A stretch of 64,000 bases of DNA from Methyloversatilis thermotolerans (GCF_000372885.1 NZ_KB889967.1:3299430-3363429), one strand, 5' to 3'. Shown: positions 25,522-34,551, numbered from the stretch's first letter. The notes: generated from the sequence alone by a model not told the origin. Program-made: numbers and translations.

Positions 25522-27330
25522 ATGGATCTGCAAACAACCATCTACATCGTGGTCGGTCTGAGCTTCGCGCTCTACATCGGCATCGCCATCTGGGCCCGTG
25601 CCGGGTCCACGGCGGAGTTCTACGCCGCAGGCGGCGGCGTGCATCCGGTCACCAACGGCATGGCGACGGCAGCCGACTGGATGTCGGCCGCGTCCATCAT
25701 TTCGATGGCGGGCCTGATTTCCAACATGGGTTACGGCGGCGGTCTGTTCCTGATGGGCTGGACCGGCGGCTATGTGCTGCTGGCCATGCTGCTCGCGCCC
25801 TACCTGCGCAAGTTCGGCAAGTTCACCGTGCCGCAGTTCATCGGCGACCGCTTCTACTCGAAGTCGGCCTCGACGGTGGCGGTGATCTGCCTGCTGACCG
25901 CGTCCATCACCTACATCATCGGCCAGATGACCGGCGTCGGCGTCGCGTTCTCGCGCTTCCTCGGCGTGTCCAGCGACACCGGCATCTATGTCGGCATGGC
26001 CATCGTGTTCGCGTACGCGGTGTTCGGCGGCATGAAGGGCATCACCTATACCCAGGTGGCGCAATACATCGTGCTCATCCTGGCCTACACCATCCCGGCC
26101 ATCTTCATTTCGCTGCAGCTCACCGGCAACCCGATTCCGCAACTGGGTCTGGGTTCCAACCTGGTCGGACAGGATCTGTCCCTGCTGGCGAAACTCGATC
26201 AGGTGGTGACCGATCTCGGCTTCGGCAAGTACACGACGACCACGGCGGGTTCCACGCTCAACATGTTCGTCTACACCATGTCGCTCATGATCGGTACCGC
26301 CGGTCTGCCGCACGTGATCATGCGTTTCTTCACCGTGCCCCGGGTGAAGGACGCGCGCTCGTCGGCGGGCTGGGCGCTGGTGTTCATCGCCATCCTCTAC
26401 ACCACCGCTCCGGCGGTGGCCGCGATGGCGAAGACCAATCTGATCCGTACGGTCACGCCCGGCGTCGTGATGAGCAATGCCGATCCTTATCAGGCCGGCT
26501 CGCAGATCGAGTACGAAAAGCGTCCGGACTGGATGAAGCGCTGGGAAGCCACCGGCCTGCTGAAGTTCGAGGACAAGAACGGTGACGGTCGTATCCAGTA
26601 CTACAACGACAAGAGCGAGGACGCGGCTTTCAAGACGAAGGCCGAAACGGCTGGCTGGAAGGGCAACGAGCTGACGGTGAACGCCGACATCATCGTGCTG
26701 GCCAACCCGGAAATCGCGCTGCTGCCGAACTGGGTGATCGCGCTGGTGGCGGCCGGCGGCCTGGCTGCCGCGCTGTCGACCGCGGCCGGTCTGCTGATGG
26801 CGATTTCCGCCGCCGTGTCGCACGATCTGATCAAGGGCGTGTTCAAGCCGGACATCAGCGAAAAGGGCGAACTGATGGCGGGCAAGATTTCGATGGCGGT
26901 GGCCATCGTGATCGCCGGCTGGCTGGGTCTGAACCCGCCGGGCTTCGCTGCGGGTACCGTCGCGCTGGCCTTCGGCATCGCCGCCTCCTCGCTGTTCCCC
27001 GCCATCATGATGGGCATCTTCTCGAAGAAGATGAACAAGGAGGGCGCCATCGCCGGCATGCTGGCAGGTCTCGCGGTCACGCTGTTCTACGTGTTCGCGC
27101 ACAAGGGCATCTTCTTCGTGAAGGGAACCGAGTACCTGGATCTGATCGGCGGCGCCAACAGCTTCTTCGGCATCACGCCGGAAGCGTTCGGTGCGGTCGG
27201 TGCCTTGTTCAACTTCATCGTCGCCTTCGTGGTCGACAAGGTGACCAAGGAACCGCCGGAGCACATCCAGCACATGGTTGAAGCCGTGCGTATCCCGCGC
27301 GGTGCCAAGGCGGTCGACGGCGCTCACTGA
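25522..27330 (+). CDS. Sodium:solute symporter, ActP-like (VC_2705 subfamily)
   Basis: A 602-residue membrane protein with about 13 helices of the SSS family: FYAAGGGVHPVTNGMATAADWMSAASIISMAGL at residues 33-65, GQMTGVGVAFSRFLG, AYAVFGGMKGITYTQVAQYIVL and GLPHVIMRFFTVP. Between helices, at about 311-395, there is a soluble insert containing DKNGDGRIQYYND (351-363), an EF-hand-like loop. The next helices, WVIALVAAGGLAAALSTAAGLLMAIS, are typical of acetate and monocarboxylate carriers. It probably imports acetate or another short-chain acid with sodium. Divergent acetate kinase/phosphotransacetylase genes support that. A double hairpin terminator follows. Confidence 0.9.
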   Translation: MDLQTTIYIVVGLSFALYIGIAIWARAGSTAEFYAAGGGVHPVTNGMATAADWMSAASIISMAGLISNMGYGGGLFLMGWTGGYVLLAMLLAPYLRKFGKFTVPQFIGDRFYSKSASTVAVICLLTASITYIIGQMTGVGVAFSRFLGVSSDTGIYVGMAIVFAYAVFGGMKGITYTQVAQYIVLILAYTIPAIFISLQLTGNPIPQLGLGSNLVGQDLSLLAKLDQVVTDLGFGKYTTTTAGSTLNMFVYTMSLMIGTAGLPHVIMRFFTVPRVKDARSSAGWALVFIAILYTTAPAVAAMAKTNLIRTVTPGVVMSNADPYQAGSQIEYEKRPDWMKRWEATGLLKFEDKNGDGRIQYYNDKSEDAAFKTKAETAGWKGNELTVNADIIVLANPEIALLPNWVIALVAAGGLAAALSTAAGLLMAISAAVSHDLIKGVFKPDISEKGELMAGKISMAVAIVIAGWLGLNPPGFAAGTVALAFGIAASSLFPAIMMGIFSKKMNKEGAIAGMLAGLAVTLFYVFAHKGIFFVKGTEYLDLIGGANSFFGITPEAFGAVGALFNFIVAFVVDKVTKEPPEHIQHMVEAVRIPRGAKAVDGAH

Positions 27331-27346
27331 GTTCGGCGACAGCCCC

Positions 27347-27407
27347 GGACGCGGCCCGGCAGGGCCGCGTCCAGAAGGCCCCGCCGGCGACCCTGGCGGG
27401 GCCTTTT
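27347..27407 (+). terminator. Tandem hairpins terminating the symporter operon
   Basis: Two perfect 11-bp stems lie back to back. The first is GGACGCGGCCC/GGGCCGCGTCC (27347-27372). The second is AAGGCCCCGCC/GGCGGGGCCTT (27375-27405), running into TTTT. The second has the shape of a Rho-independent terminator; the first is a long GC stem without T-run. Confidence 0.8.
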
Positions 27408-27463
27408 CACTTTGCAGTCCGGAGCCTTGCGGATTTCGCAACCGTGCCGGCAGGAGATGTCAG

Positions 27464-27820
27464 ATGGTGTTCGATGTCAGCGTTGCATTGACCTGGATCC
27501 TGTTCCTCGCGCTGTTTCCGATGAGTTTCTTCTGGTTGCGTCGTGCCTGGCGCATCGCGGTCAAACGCGATTTTTCCGAGGTGGCCCTCAAAGCGGGTGA
27601 GCCGCCGGCGGATGCCGAGCGCTGGGCGCCCTATGAACTGGTGATCAATGCTCTGGCCGGTATCATCCTTGTGTTCGTGATAGGGGGTATCGTGACCGCA
27701 ACCTTGAATTACGAAACATGGTCGGCCATTGCCGGTTCGACCATCTGGTGCAAGCTGATGGCGAGTTTCGCGCTCGGCCGGCATGCGCATCTGAAGTCCC
27801 GCTCCGGCAAGACGGTGTGA
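27464..27820 (+). CDS. Small two-helix membrane protein of unknown function
   Basis: A 118-residue protein. Helix one is VALTWILFLALFPMSFFWL near the N-terminus, followed by RRAWRIAVKRDFSEVALKAGEPPADAERWAPYE, and helix two is LVINALAGIILVFVIGGIVTATL. The C-terminal 35 residues are soluble with basic residues. No family is recognised. AGGAG seven bases before the ATG supports the start. It lies between the symporter terminator and the CheY-like gene and may belong to the same functional module, which is only positional evidence. Confidence 0.65.
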   Translation: MVFDVSVALTWILFLALFPMSFFWLRRAWRIAVKRDFSEVALKAGEPPADAERWAPYELVINALAGIILVFVIGGIVTATLNYETWSAIAGSTIWCKLMASFALGRHAHLKSRSGKTV

Positions 27821-27904
27821 ACAAGCGCTGGCGGGCTGATCCATGACAAGGTGGCGCGATGCTTCACGCGCCAGACTGAACGATCAGTCGGCGGAGGACG
27901 GGAC

Positions 27905-28276
27905 ATGGCATGCAGCATGCTGATTGCCGATGGCGAGCCCACGATAAGACAGGCGCTGGACCATCTGATGACGCGCGAAGGCTATTCGGTCAGCGTCGCC
28001 GAGGATGCGTCACATCTTGACGCAACGCTGGAGCGGGTGCATCCCGATGTGCTCTTGCTCGATGCAGCCTTGCCCGGGCGTTCCGGTTATGAAATATGCC
28101 AGGAAATCCGGCGTCGCGCCGATGCGCGGCCGGTCCGCATCGTGCTTCTGTCGTGCTCGACGCGGCATGACGACGCCATGCGCGGACGCGCACTCGGGGC
28201 CGACGCGGTGCTGGCCAAACCGTTCACCGCGCGCGAGCTGCTGCGGACGGTGCAATCCCTGACCGCTGGACAGTGA
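27905..28276 (+). CDS. Single-domain CheY-like response regulator
   Basis: A 123-residue receiver domain without output domain. The phosphoacceptor Asp is in LLLDAALPGRSG, the switch Ser in LLSCST and the Lys in VLAKPFTARELL. The acidic pocket reads IADGEPTIR, so one of the two usual acidic residues is Gly; Asp and Glu flank it. GGAGG seven bases upstream supports the ATG. The stop codon overlaps the GTG start of the kinase-exonuclease gene (GTGA at 28273-28276), so the two proteins are coupled and presumably act together. Confidence 0.85.
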   Translation: MACSMLIADGEPTIRQALDHLMTREGYSVSVAEDASHLDATLERVHPDVLLLDAALPGRSGYEICQEIRRRADARPVRIVLLSCSTRHDDAMRGRALGADAVLAKPFTARELLRTVQSLTAGQ

Positions 28277-30465
28277 CGGTGAGCCGCAGCCGTCGCCCCG
28301 ACCGGCGGTTCTGGTTCGCTCTGGCGGCGCTCATCGGTCTGCTGCTGGCCTGGGGCACCCTCAGTGCGGCGCTGCTGTTGTCCACCCTCGACGCAGCCCA
28401 GCGTGCGCAACTGTCGACCCTGTTCGAAGGCCGGTGGCCCCTGCCGCTGGTGGCGCTGCTGTGCGTGCTGCTGCCGGCCGCCTACGGACTCATGCTTCTC
28501 TACCGGCGCCTGATCGGCGATTTCGCCTGCCTTGCCGACGAGGCGGGCATCCTGCTCGATACCGACACCGAACGCATGCTGCCGGAGCGAGGCAGCGACG
28601 AACTGCGTGCGCTGGTGCGAAGGATCAATGGCTTTGTCCGGCAACGCCGCGACTTGCGTGCCGATATCGCGGCGCGGATAGAGGCGAGCAGCCGTTCGCT
28701 CGAGCGCGAACGCAGCCGGCTGGCCGCGCTCATGTCGGAGCTGAGCCAGGCCATCGTGGTGTGCAATATGGATGGCCGCATCCTGCTGTACAACAACCGC
28801 GCCCGGCTGCAGTTCCGCACCCTGTCCGACACACCCCTGCTGGCCGATGGCGCCGAGCTGCTCGGGCTCGGCCGATCGATCTACGCGGTGTTCGACCGGC
28901 AGTTGGTGGTGCACGCGCTGGATTCCCTTGCTCACCGGCTGCAGCGCGGTGCCGCCAGTCCGCTTGCGCAGTTCGTCACCACCACGCGCAGTGGCCAGTT
29001 GCTGCGTGTGCAGGTGGCACCGGTAAGAGAGGCGGACGAGGGCGCGTGCACCGATTCTGCGCTGGGCGGTTTCGTGCTCATGCTGGACAACATCACGCGC
29101 GCCTTCGAGGACGAAACCGCGCGTGACCGCATGCTGCTGACCTTGACCGACGGCAGCCGCGGATCGCTGGCCAGCATGCAGATGGCGATAGACATGCTCG
29201 ACTGCCCGGATCTGGATGAGCCTACGCGCATGCGGTTCCAGACAGTGATCCGGGACGAGGTGGGCGCGATGACGGCGCGCGTGAAGGAACTGGCGGAGTA
29301 CGCGGCGCGCGGCATGAAGACCCGCTGGCCGCTGGAGGACATGCTGGGTTCCGATCTGGTCAATGCAGCCGTGCGCCGGATAGGTGCGCTTCCCGGCATG
29401 CGTGTGCTGGCTGACGAGGTCGCGGCCGAGGTATGGCTGCGCGTGGACAGCTATTCCCTGCTGCAGGCGCTGGCCTATCTGGCGGCTCGCCTGAACGACG
29501 AATATGACATCCGGGCGCTGCAGATCAGGCTGGAGGCGTCGCCGCAGGACGACCGCGCGCATCTCGATCTGATCTGGCAGGGTCAGACCATGAGCACCGA
29601 AACCATCATGGGCTGGCAGATGGATGCGATGAACGCCGGCGACGAGCGGTCCACGCTATCCGTGCGCGAGGTGGTGGAACGGCACGGCGGCGAGTTCTGG
29701 CTGGAGCGCGAACGCGTGCGCCATCGCGCATTCTTCCGCTTCCGCCTGCCGCGGCTGAAGGCCTGCGATGTCACCGACAGCGAAACCTGCATGCGCGCCG
29801 AAGGGCGACCGGAATTCTACGATTTCGACCTGTTCGCGCTCAGTGAATCCGGGCGGGCACTGGTGGACAGACCGCTGTCCGAACTGGCGTATACCGTGTT
29901 CGATACCGAAACCACCGGGCTCGATCCTTCGGCGGGCGACGAAATCATCCAGATCGGTGCGGTGCGCATCCTGAACCGGCGACTGCTCCGGCAGGAAAGT
30001 TTCGAACAGCTGATAGACCCCGGTCGTCCGATTCCCGCGGCGTCGATACCGATACATGGCATCACGCAGGACAGGGTGAGCGGACAGCCGGCGATCGATG
30101 CCGTGCTGCCCGCCTTCCATGCCTACGCCCGCGACACCGTGCTGGTCGCGCACAACGCCGCCTTTGACATGCGCTTCCTGCAGTTGAAGGAAGCACGTAC
30201 CGGTGTGTGTTTCGATCAGCCGGTACTCGATACCTTGCTGCTGTCGGCCCTGGTCCATCCCGGACTGCCGTCGCACCGGCTGGATGCGATCGCCGAGCGT
30301 TTCGGCGTCGTCATCACCGCGCGCCACACCGCTCTGGGCGACGCCCTGGTCACCGCGGAAGTGCTGCTCAAGCTGCTGCCGCTGCTTGCCGGCATGGGCA
30401 TACACACGCTGGGTGAGGCGATGGATGCCTCCCAGAAAACCTATTTCGCCCGCCTCAAGTACTGA
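28273..30465 (+). CDS. Membrane sensor fused to DnaQ-type 3'-5' exonuclease (degenerate histidine kinase plus DEDDh domain)
   Basis: A 730-residue fusion. Two membrane helices (about 13-37 and 57-78) are followed by a HAMP-like region and coiled coil (78-150) and a PAS-like domain (152-275, with ELSQAIVVCNMDGRILLYNNRA). A histidine-kinase-like core follows at about 280-495. The H-box is degenerate: where SHELRTPL is expected it reads DGSRGSLA (293-300), with no His. The N-box lacks Asn (LLQALAYLAARL), and only the G2-like ERHGGEFWLE survives. The C-terminal 538-710 is a complete exonuclease: Asp544 and Glu546 in FDTETTGL, Asp632 in HNAAFDMRF, His685 and Asp690 in RHTALGD. The kinase part is probably a sensor or ATP-free scaffold, and nuclease activity is predicted. 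Start is GTG. The pairing of such a nuclease with ActP-like symporters and CBS-DUF294 genes is known in pseudomonads, as separate genes. Confidence 0.88.
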   Translation: MTVSRSRRPDRRFWFALAALIGLLLAWGTLSAALLLSTLDAAQRAQLSTLFEGRWPLPLVALLCVLLPAAYGLMLLYRRLIGDFACLADEAGILLDTDTERMLPERGSDELRALVRRINGFVRQRRDLRADIAARIEASSRSLERERSRLAALMSELSQAIVVCNMDGRILLYNNRARLQFRTLSDTPLLADGAELLGLGRSIYAVFDRQLVVHALDSLAHRLQRGAASPLAQFVTTTRSGQLLRVQVAPVREADEGACTDSALGGFVLMLDNITRAFEDETARDRMLLTLTDGSRGSLASMQMAIDMLDCPDLDEPTRMRFQTVIRDEVGAMTARVKELAEYAARGMKTRWPLEDMLGSDLVNAAVRRIGALPGMRVLADEVAAEVWLRVDSYSLLQALAYLAARLNDEYDIRALQIRLEASPQDDRAHLDLIWQGQTMSTETIMGWQMDAMNAGDERSTLSVREVVERHGGEFWLERERVRHRAFFRFRLPRLKACDVTDSETCMRAEGRPEFYDFDLFALSESGRALVDRPLSELAYTVFDTETTGLDPSAGDEIIQIGAVRILNRRLLRQESFEQLIDPGRPIPAASIPIHGITQDRVSGQPAIDAVLPAFHAYARDTVLVAHNAAFDMRFLQLKEARTGVCFDQPVLDTLLLSALVHPGLPSHRLDAIAERFGVVITARHTALGDALVTAEVLLKLLPLLAGMGIHTLGEAMDASQKTYFARLKY

Positions 30466-30489
30466 CCAGGACAGCCGCACCCGCTGTGC

Positions 30490-32325
30490 TCAGCGACGCA
30501 GTCCCTGGTAGCGCTGGCCGAGCACGCTCTGCAGCGTCTGCACCACCGAGAATGCATCCTTGAGCTGGCTGCGTTCGAAATTCGACAGTTCGTCCGGCGA
30601 CACATGGTTGTCGGCGCCCACGCCCTGTGCGATCTGGCGCGCCTGGTGCCGGATGCGCAGCGTGGCGATGAATTCGAGTGCATCGCTCAGGTCGCGTGCG
30701 CTCTGCGCGCTGATTTCGCCACTGTCCGCCGCGATGGCCAGGCGGTCGTGGGTGTTCACGGCCTCATGCCCGCCTGCCAGCGCATACACGCGTGCCAGAT
30801 CGACCACCGGCACGATGCCGCCATGCTTCAGGTCCAGCGTACCCTTGTGCTCGCCGCTGCGCTGCACCGACAGCGAACGGAACAGGCCCAGTGGCGGCGT
30901 GTGGGTGAGCGCATTGCCCACCATGTGAGCCAGGAACAGGCGGTTGCCGCGTGTCCGTGCGAGCACCTCGGCGCGCAGCGCATCCAGCAGCTCGCTGCGT
31001 CCCCCGATCGCGCGCAGATCGAAGAACACGCAGGTGAGCATGAGCGCCTTGGGTTCGGGCTGGGCGGTCCAGCGGTCGAAGTAGTTCAGCCATCGAGTGC
31101 GTGGCTGTCGCCACTGGTCGGTCATGGCCATCATGTCGCCCGGGCAATGGACATAGCCGCAGGCATCCAGGCCGTCGCACACCCAGGTGGCGAACTGCCG
31201 GAAGTACTCGCCATGCCTTGCCTCGTCATAGGCATCGTCGAGCACCAGGCAGTTGTCCTGGTCCGACTTGGCGGTCTGTTCGCTGCGTGCCTGCGACCCG
31301 GCCGCGACCCACACGTAGTCGACCGGCGGCGCGCCGAAGCGTGCTTCGGCGAGCTGCAGCAGGCGGCGCGTGATCGCGTCGGTAATCGCGGTGATGATGT
31401 GGCCGGTGCTGTAGGCCGAAGCACCGGCTGCGGCCAGCGCCTGCTGCAGGCTGCGCACGCGCGACGCCGCTTCGATCAGACCGGCGACGTCCTGCTGGCG
31501 ATAGATGTCGCCGGCCAGATAGACTGCCGACGTACTGTGCTGCGGACTCAGGTCGGTCGCGCTGACCATGCCCGCCACGGTCGAGCCATCCATGAGGGGC
31601 ACGTGATGGATGTTGTGGCGCGCCATCAGCAGCAGTGCTTCGAAAGCCGGTTTGCGCAGGTCCATGGTGATGGGGGCGGTGCTTGCGACGTCGATCACCG
31701 GACGCCCGGTGTCCACACCCTGGGCGATGACGCGGCTGCGCAGGTCGCGGTCGGTCACCACGCCCACCAGTTGTCCGTCCTTCACGAGCAGTGCGGATGA
31801 CACACGATGTTCCGCCATCAGCCGTGCGGCATCGCGCACGGGCGTGCCGGGCGCAACCGTTACCGGTGCTCTGCGCGCGAGCGCGCGTACCGGCGTGGTC
31901 ATCAGGTTGAGCAAGGGGTCGTTGCCGCGGGGGGGCGGCCCTGAACCCCGCAGCGTGAGGAAGGCCTGCAATACCGGCTGGCTGGCGCATGCTGCGTCGA
32001 TGTCGGCAGCCCCGATACGGGCCAGCGTTGCGCGGTCCGCCCTGACCGACCAGGGGTCGGGTACGGTGGCCGGCGTGCCGTGGCCGAACAGATCGCCCGG
32101 CCCCAGCTTCGCAGTACACGCCTGTTCCGTGTGAACGAGCGAAATGCGGCCGTCGATCACCATGTAGAGGGCCTCGCCGTCTATCGTCGCATCACCGTCG
32201 AGGACGACGATCTGTGTCCCGTCCAGCAGCGCCTCGCGCGCCGCGGGATCGAGCTGCGAGAACACGCGCTGGGCCGCCAGCGCACGTCTGAGTACACGTT
32301 TGTCTGCGCCATCGTCCATCGGCAT
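30490..32325 (-). CDS. cNMP-like / CBS pair / DUF294 nucleotidyltransferase protein
   Basis: A 611-residue soluble regulator. Residues 15-125 resemble a cyclic-nucleotide-binding fold, but the phosphate cassette (FGHGTPATVPDPWSVRADRA) lacks the usual Glu and Arg-Ala, so cNMP binding is doubtful. Two CBS domains follow at about 150-260 (VSSALLVKDGQLVGVVTDRDLRSR and IHHVPLMDGSTVAGMVSATDL). The DUF294 nucleotidyltransferase domain has GSQARSEQTAKSDQDN (343-358), the G-S...D-x-D motif shared with GlnD. The C-terminal DUF294_C helical domain has GNALTHTPPLGLFR. CBS pairs bind adenosine nucleotides. It converges on the kinase-exonuclease gene. A second ATG at 32319 is possible. Confidence 0.88.
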   Translation of the reverse strand: MPMDDGADKRVLRRALAAQRVFSQLDPAAREALLDGTQIVVLDGDATIDGEALYMVIDGRISLVHTEQACTAKLGPGDLFGHGTPATVPDPWSVRADRATLARIGAADIDAACASQPVLQAFLTLRGSGPPPRGNDPLLNLMTTPVRALARRAPVTVAPGTPVRDAARLMAEHRVSSALLVKDGQLVGVVTDRDLRSRVIAQGVDTGRPVIDVASTAPITMDLRKPAFEALLLMARHNIHHVPLMDGSTVAGMVSATDLSPQHSTSAVYLAGDIYRQQDVAGLIEAASRVRSLQQALAAAGASAYSTGHIITAITDAITRRLLQLAEARFGAPPVDYVWVAAGSQARSEQTAKSDQDNCLVLDDAYDEARHGEYFRQFATWVCDGLDACGYVHCPGDMMAMTDQWRQPRTRWLNYFDRWTAQPEPKALMLTCVFFDLRAIGGRSELLDALRAEVLARTRGNRLFLAHMVGNALTHTPPLGLFRSLSVQRSGEHKGTLDLKHGGIVPVVDLARVYALAGGHEAVNTHDRLAIAADSGEISAQSARDLSDALEFIATLRIRHQARQIAQGVGADNHVSPDELSNFERSQLKDAFSVVQTLQSVLGQRYQGLRR

Positions 32326-32455
32326 TCATGCTCCTCCGCAAGGACCCGCTCCGATGACACCGGATGCGGCGCCCGTCAGTGCGCAGCATGCCTGTATTCG
32401 GCAGGTCCCGCTTGATCGTGAGCAAGCGGGACGGCCAGGTCGGGCGACCGCTGCG

Positions 32456-33439
32456 TCAGTCCTGCGTCGCGGGTGCGGACCGGGACGGCGGCCCGCGACG
32501 CAAGGACAGCACGACCGATGCGGCGATGAGGGTGGCGACCACACCCAGGGACAGCAGGATGGGAATCTTCACCAGATCGATCAGCAGCATCTTGGCGCCG
32601 ACGAATACCAGCACCAGCGCCAGACCGTACTTCAGCAGCGAGAAGCGGTCGGCCATGTCGGCCAGCAAGAAGTACATCGAGCGCAGGCCGAGGATGGCGA
32701 ATACGTTCGAGGTGAGCACGATGAAGGGGTCGGTGGTGATGGCGAAGATGGCCGGGATGGAATCCACCGCGAAGATGAGGTCGGTCAGCTCGACCAGCAC
32801 CAGCACCAGGAACAGCGGCGTCAGATAGCGCACCATGCGGCCGCCTTCTTCCTTCATCACGAAGAAGCGCTCGCCCTCGAGCCGGTCGGTCACCTTCATG
32901 TGGCCGCGTATCCAGCGGATGACCGGATTCCGCTCCAGGTCGGGCTGGTGCTCGGCCATGAACCACATCTTGACGCCGGTGACCAGCAGGAAGGCGCCGA
33001 ACACGTACAGCAGCCAGTGGAACTGGGTGATGAGCCAGGCGCCCGCGAAAATCATGCCGGTGCGCATGACGATGGCGCCCAGTACGCCGTACACCAGCAC
33101 GCGCTTCTGCAGTTCGAGCGGAATGTGGAAGAAGCTGAACAGCATGAGCCATACGAACACATTGTCGATGGCAAGCGACTTCTCGATCACGTAGCCGGTC
33201 AGATATTCGAGCGCTTTCTGGTCGGCGACCGCCCGGCCGGCGCTGCCGGCGAGATACCACCACAGCAAGCCGGCGAAGGCCATCGATACGCTGACCCAGA
33301 TGCCCGACCAGATGGCCGCTTCCTTGACGCTCACGCGATGTTGCTTGCCGCCACCGACCACGAACAGGTCGATCGCCAGCATGACGAGGACGATGCCGAA
33401 GAAGCCGGCCCACATCCACCAGGTGCCTATTGTTTCCAT
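32456..33439 (-). CDS. alx: Alx/TerC family manganese exporter
   Basis: A 327-residue membrane protein of the TerC family with about nine helices. Diagnostic motifs are [21 protein letters not shown] and [20 protein letters not shown], each with acidic residues inside helices that can bind Mn, plus a cytosolic loop with [11 protein letters not shown]. coli Alx is a pH- and manganese-controlled Mn exporter. The ATG at 33439 is chosen because the family starts there; the frame runs upstream through the leader region, which contains a yybP-ykoY riboswitch, the regulator of alx in E. coli. Confidence 0.9.
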   Translation of the reverse strand: METIGTWWMWAGFFGIVLVMLAIDLFVVGGGKQHRVSVKEAAIWSGIWVSVSMAFAGLLWWYLAGSAGRAVADQKALEYLTGYVIEKSLAIDNVFVWLMLFSFFHIPLELQKRVLVYGVLGAIVMRTGMIFAGAWLITQFHWLLYVFGAFLLVTGVKMWFMAEHQPDLERNPVIRWIRGHMKVTDRLEGERFFVMKEEGGRMVRYLTPLFLVLVLVELTDLIFAVDSIPAIFAITTDPFIVLTSNVFAILGLRSMYFLLADMADRFSLLKYGLALVLVFVGAKMLLIDLVKIPILLSLGVVATLIAASVVLSLRRGPPSRSAPATQD

Positions 33440-33529
33440 CAGAAGAGTTCCGTCGAGTGTCTGCCTCGTGCCGCGTCTGCGGCACCCCGGTCCATGCGCT
33501 GGCGCACGGACCGACCGGCGGACCGGAAC

Positions 33530-33662
33530 GACCTTTGCCATCGCGGCAAAGGTCTTGCTCGCGCCGTGCCGTCTTGCACGGCGCGGCGCCCGGTGTGCCG
33601 GATCGCCCGGTGGGCGGATCGGAATGACGACACAGCGGTTGGAGCTACTCCCCCTTGGGACC
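33530..33662 (-). promoter_or_regulatory. yybP-ykoY manganese riboswitch in the alx leader
   Basis: On the reverse strand the 5' end reads CCAAGGGGGAGTAGCTCC (about 33659-33642), the hallmark GGGGAGTAG of this class. It is followed by TCATTCCGATCCG, internal GC hairpins and GCAAGACCTTTGCC (about 33558-33545), the second conserved loop. The last element forms a perfect 10-bp stem with GGCAAAGGTC (33539-33530), a likely expression-platform helix. It ends about 90 bases before the alx start. Known members bind Mn(II) and turn on Mn exporters. The exact 5' boundary and the terminator or anti-RBS mode cannot be settled by eye. Confidence 0.78.
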
Positions 33663-33777
33663 TGCGAAAGATAGCGGCCGGTGCCATCACTGCGCTGCCG
33701 GACGATTCCTACAGGCGTGCCGGGGCATGATCCGCAGGCGGTTCCGACCGGGCGGAGGAACCGGCTTCGAACGCCTG

Positions 33778-34551
33778 TCAGGCGATCACCAGTTCGGCAC
33801 CCGGTGCGATCGAGCCGCCCCGCACGACCTGCAGATAGACGCCCAGGTCGCGATGTCCGTAGCGTTCCATCATGGTGGCCGGCAGATTCATGTCGCGCAG
33901 GGCCGTCTGCGGGTTCACGCTGGTGGCGGCGCAGCGCGGCGTACGCATCACCACTTTGAAGCGCACTTCGCCGATGCTCAGTTCGCGGTCCAGCCAGCCC
34001 GCCTCTTCCCAGGGGGCCGCGCCATCGATATAGAGGTTGGCGCGAAAGCGCAGAGGGTCGAGCTCCACGCCCCATTCTTCGCCCATGTGGCGCACCGTGG
34101 CCAGATTGATCAGGGACACGGCGTTCATCATGCCATGCGACAGCACGCTCACATCGGTGAAGCGGAAACCTTCGCCGGCGACGAAAGCGGGCGGCGCCTC
34201 GAAACGGGCGTCCAGCCGGCCATAGACGAAGCGGGCGAAGTCGGCGCAGCCACCGGCGTCATCCAGGTCCACTTCCAGACATTCGCCACTGGCGTCGCGC
34301 ACGGTGAGCCGGCGCGCCTCGTCGTCCAGATGCGTGGTCAGCGCCGCCAGCGCTGCATGCGACATGAGGGCGATGAAATCGGTCTTGGGACGGGGCTGGT
34401 AGGTCGCCGGATCGTAGTCCCAGCCGCCATTGGTGATGGCATAGACGCGGTCGAGCGGCAGTCCCTCGCCGGCGCGCAATGCGACCTGGTCCATGGGCTC
34501 GGCCGACAGGCCCTTGATCGGATAACGGTAGAGCTGACGCAGCGTGATCAT
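33778..34551 (-). CDS. MOSC domain protein
   Basis: A 257-residue protein with the N-terminal MOSC beta-barrel motif [22 protein letters not shown] and the C-terminal MOSC core [46 protein letters not shown], with the conserved Cys of molybdenum-cofactor sulfurase-like proteins. Members such as YcbX/mARC reduce N-hydroxylated compounds or carry sulfur. The start at 34551 matches the family; the frame runs upstream without conservation. It is divergent from the BigR-type gene, whose operator is about 100 bases away. Confidence 0.85.
   Translation of the reverse strand: MITLRQLYRYPIKGLSAEPMDQVALRAGEGLPLDRVYAITNGGWDYDPATYQPRPKTDFIALMSHAALAALTTHLDDEARRLTVRDASGECLEVDLDDAGGCADFARFVYGRLDARFEAPPAFVAGEGFRFTDVSVLSHGMMNAVSLINLATVRHMGEEWGVELDPLRFRANLYIDGAAPWEEAGWLDRELSIGEVRFKVVMRTPRCAATSVNPQTALRDMNLPATMMERYGHRDLGVYLQVVRGGSIAPGAELVIA

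Noticed and set aside
25444-27441. Open frame of 665 codons opposite the sodium:solute symporter
   Set aside because: His/Gly/Arg-rich product without domain; the symporter on the plus strand has all family motifs.
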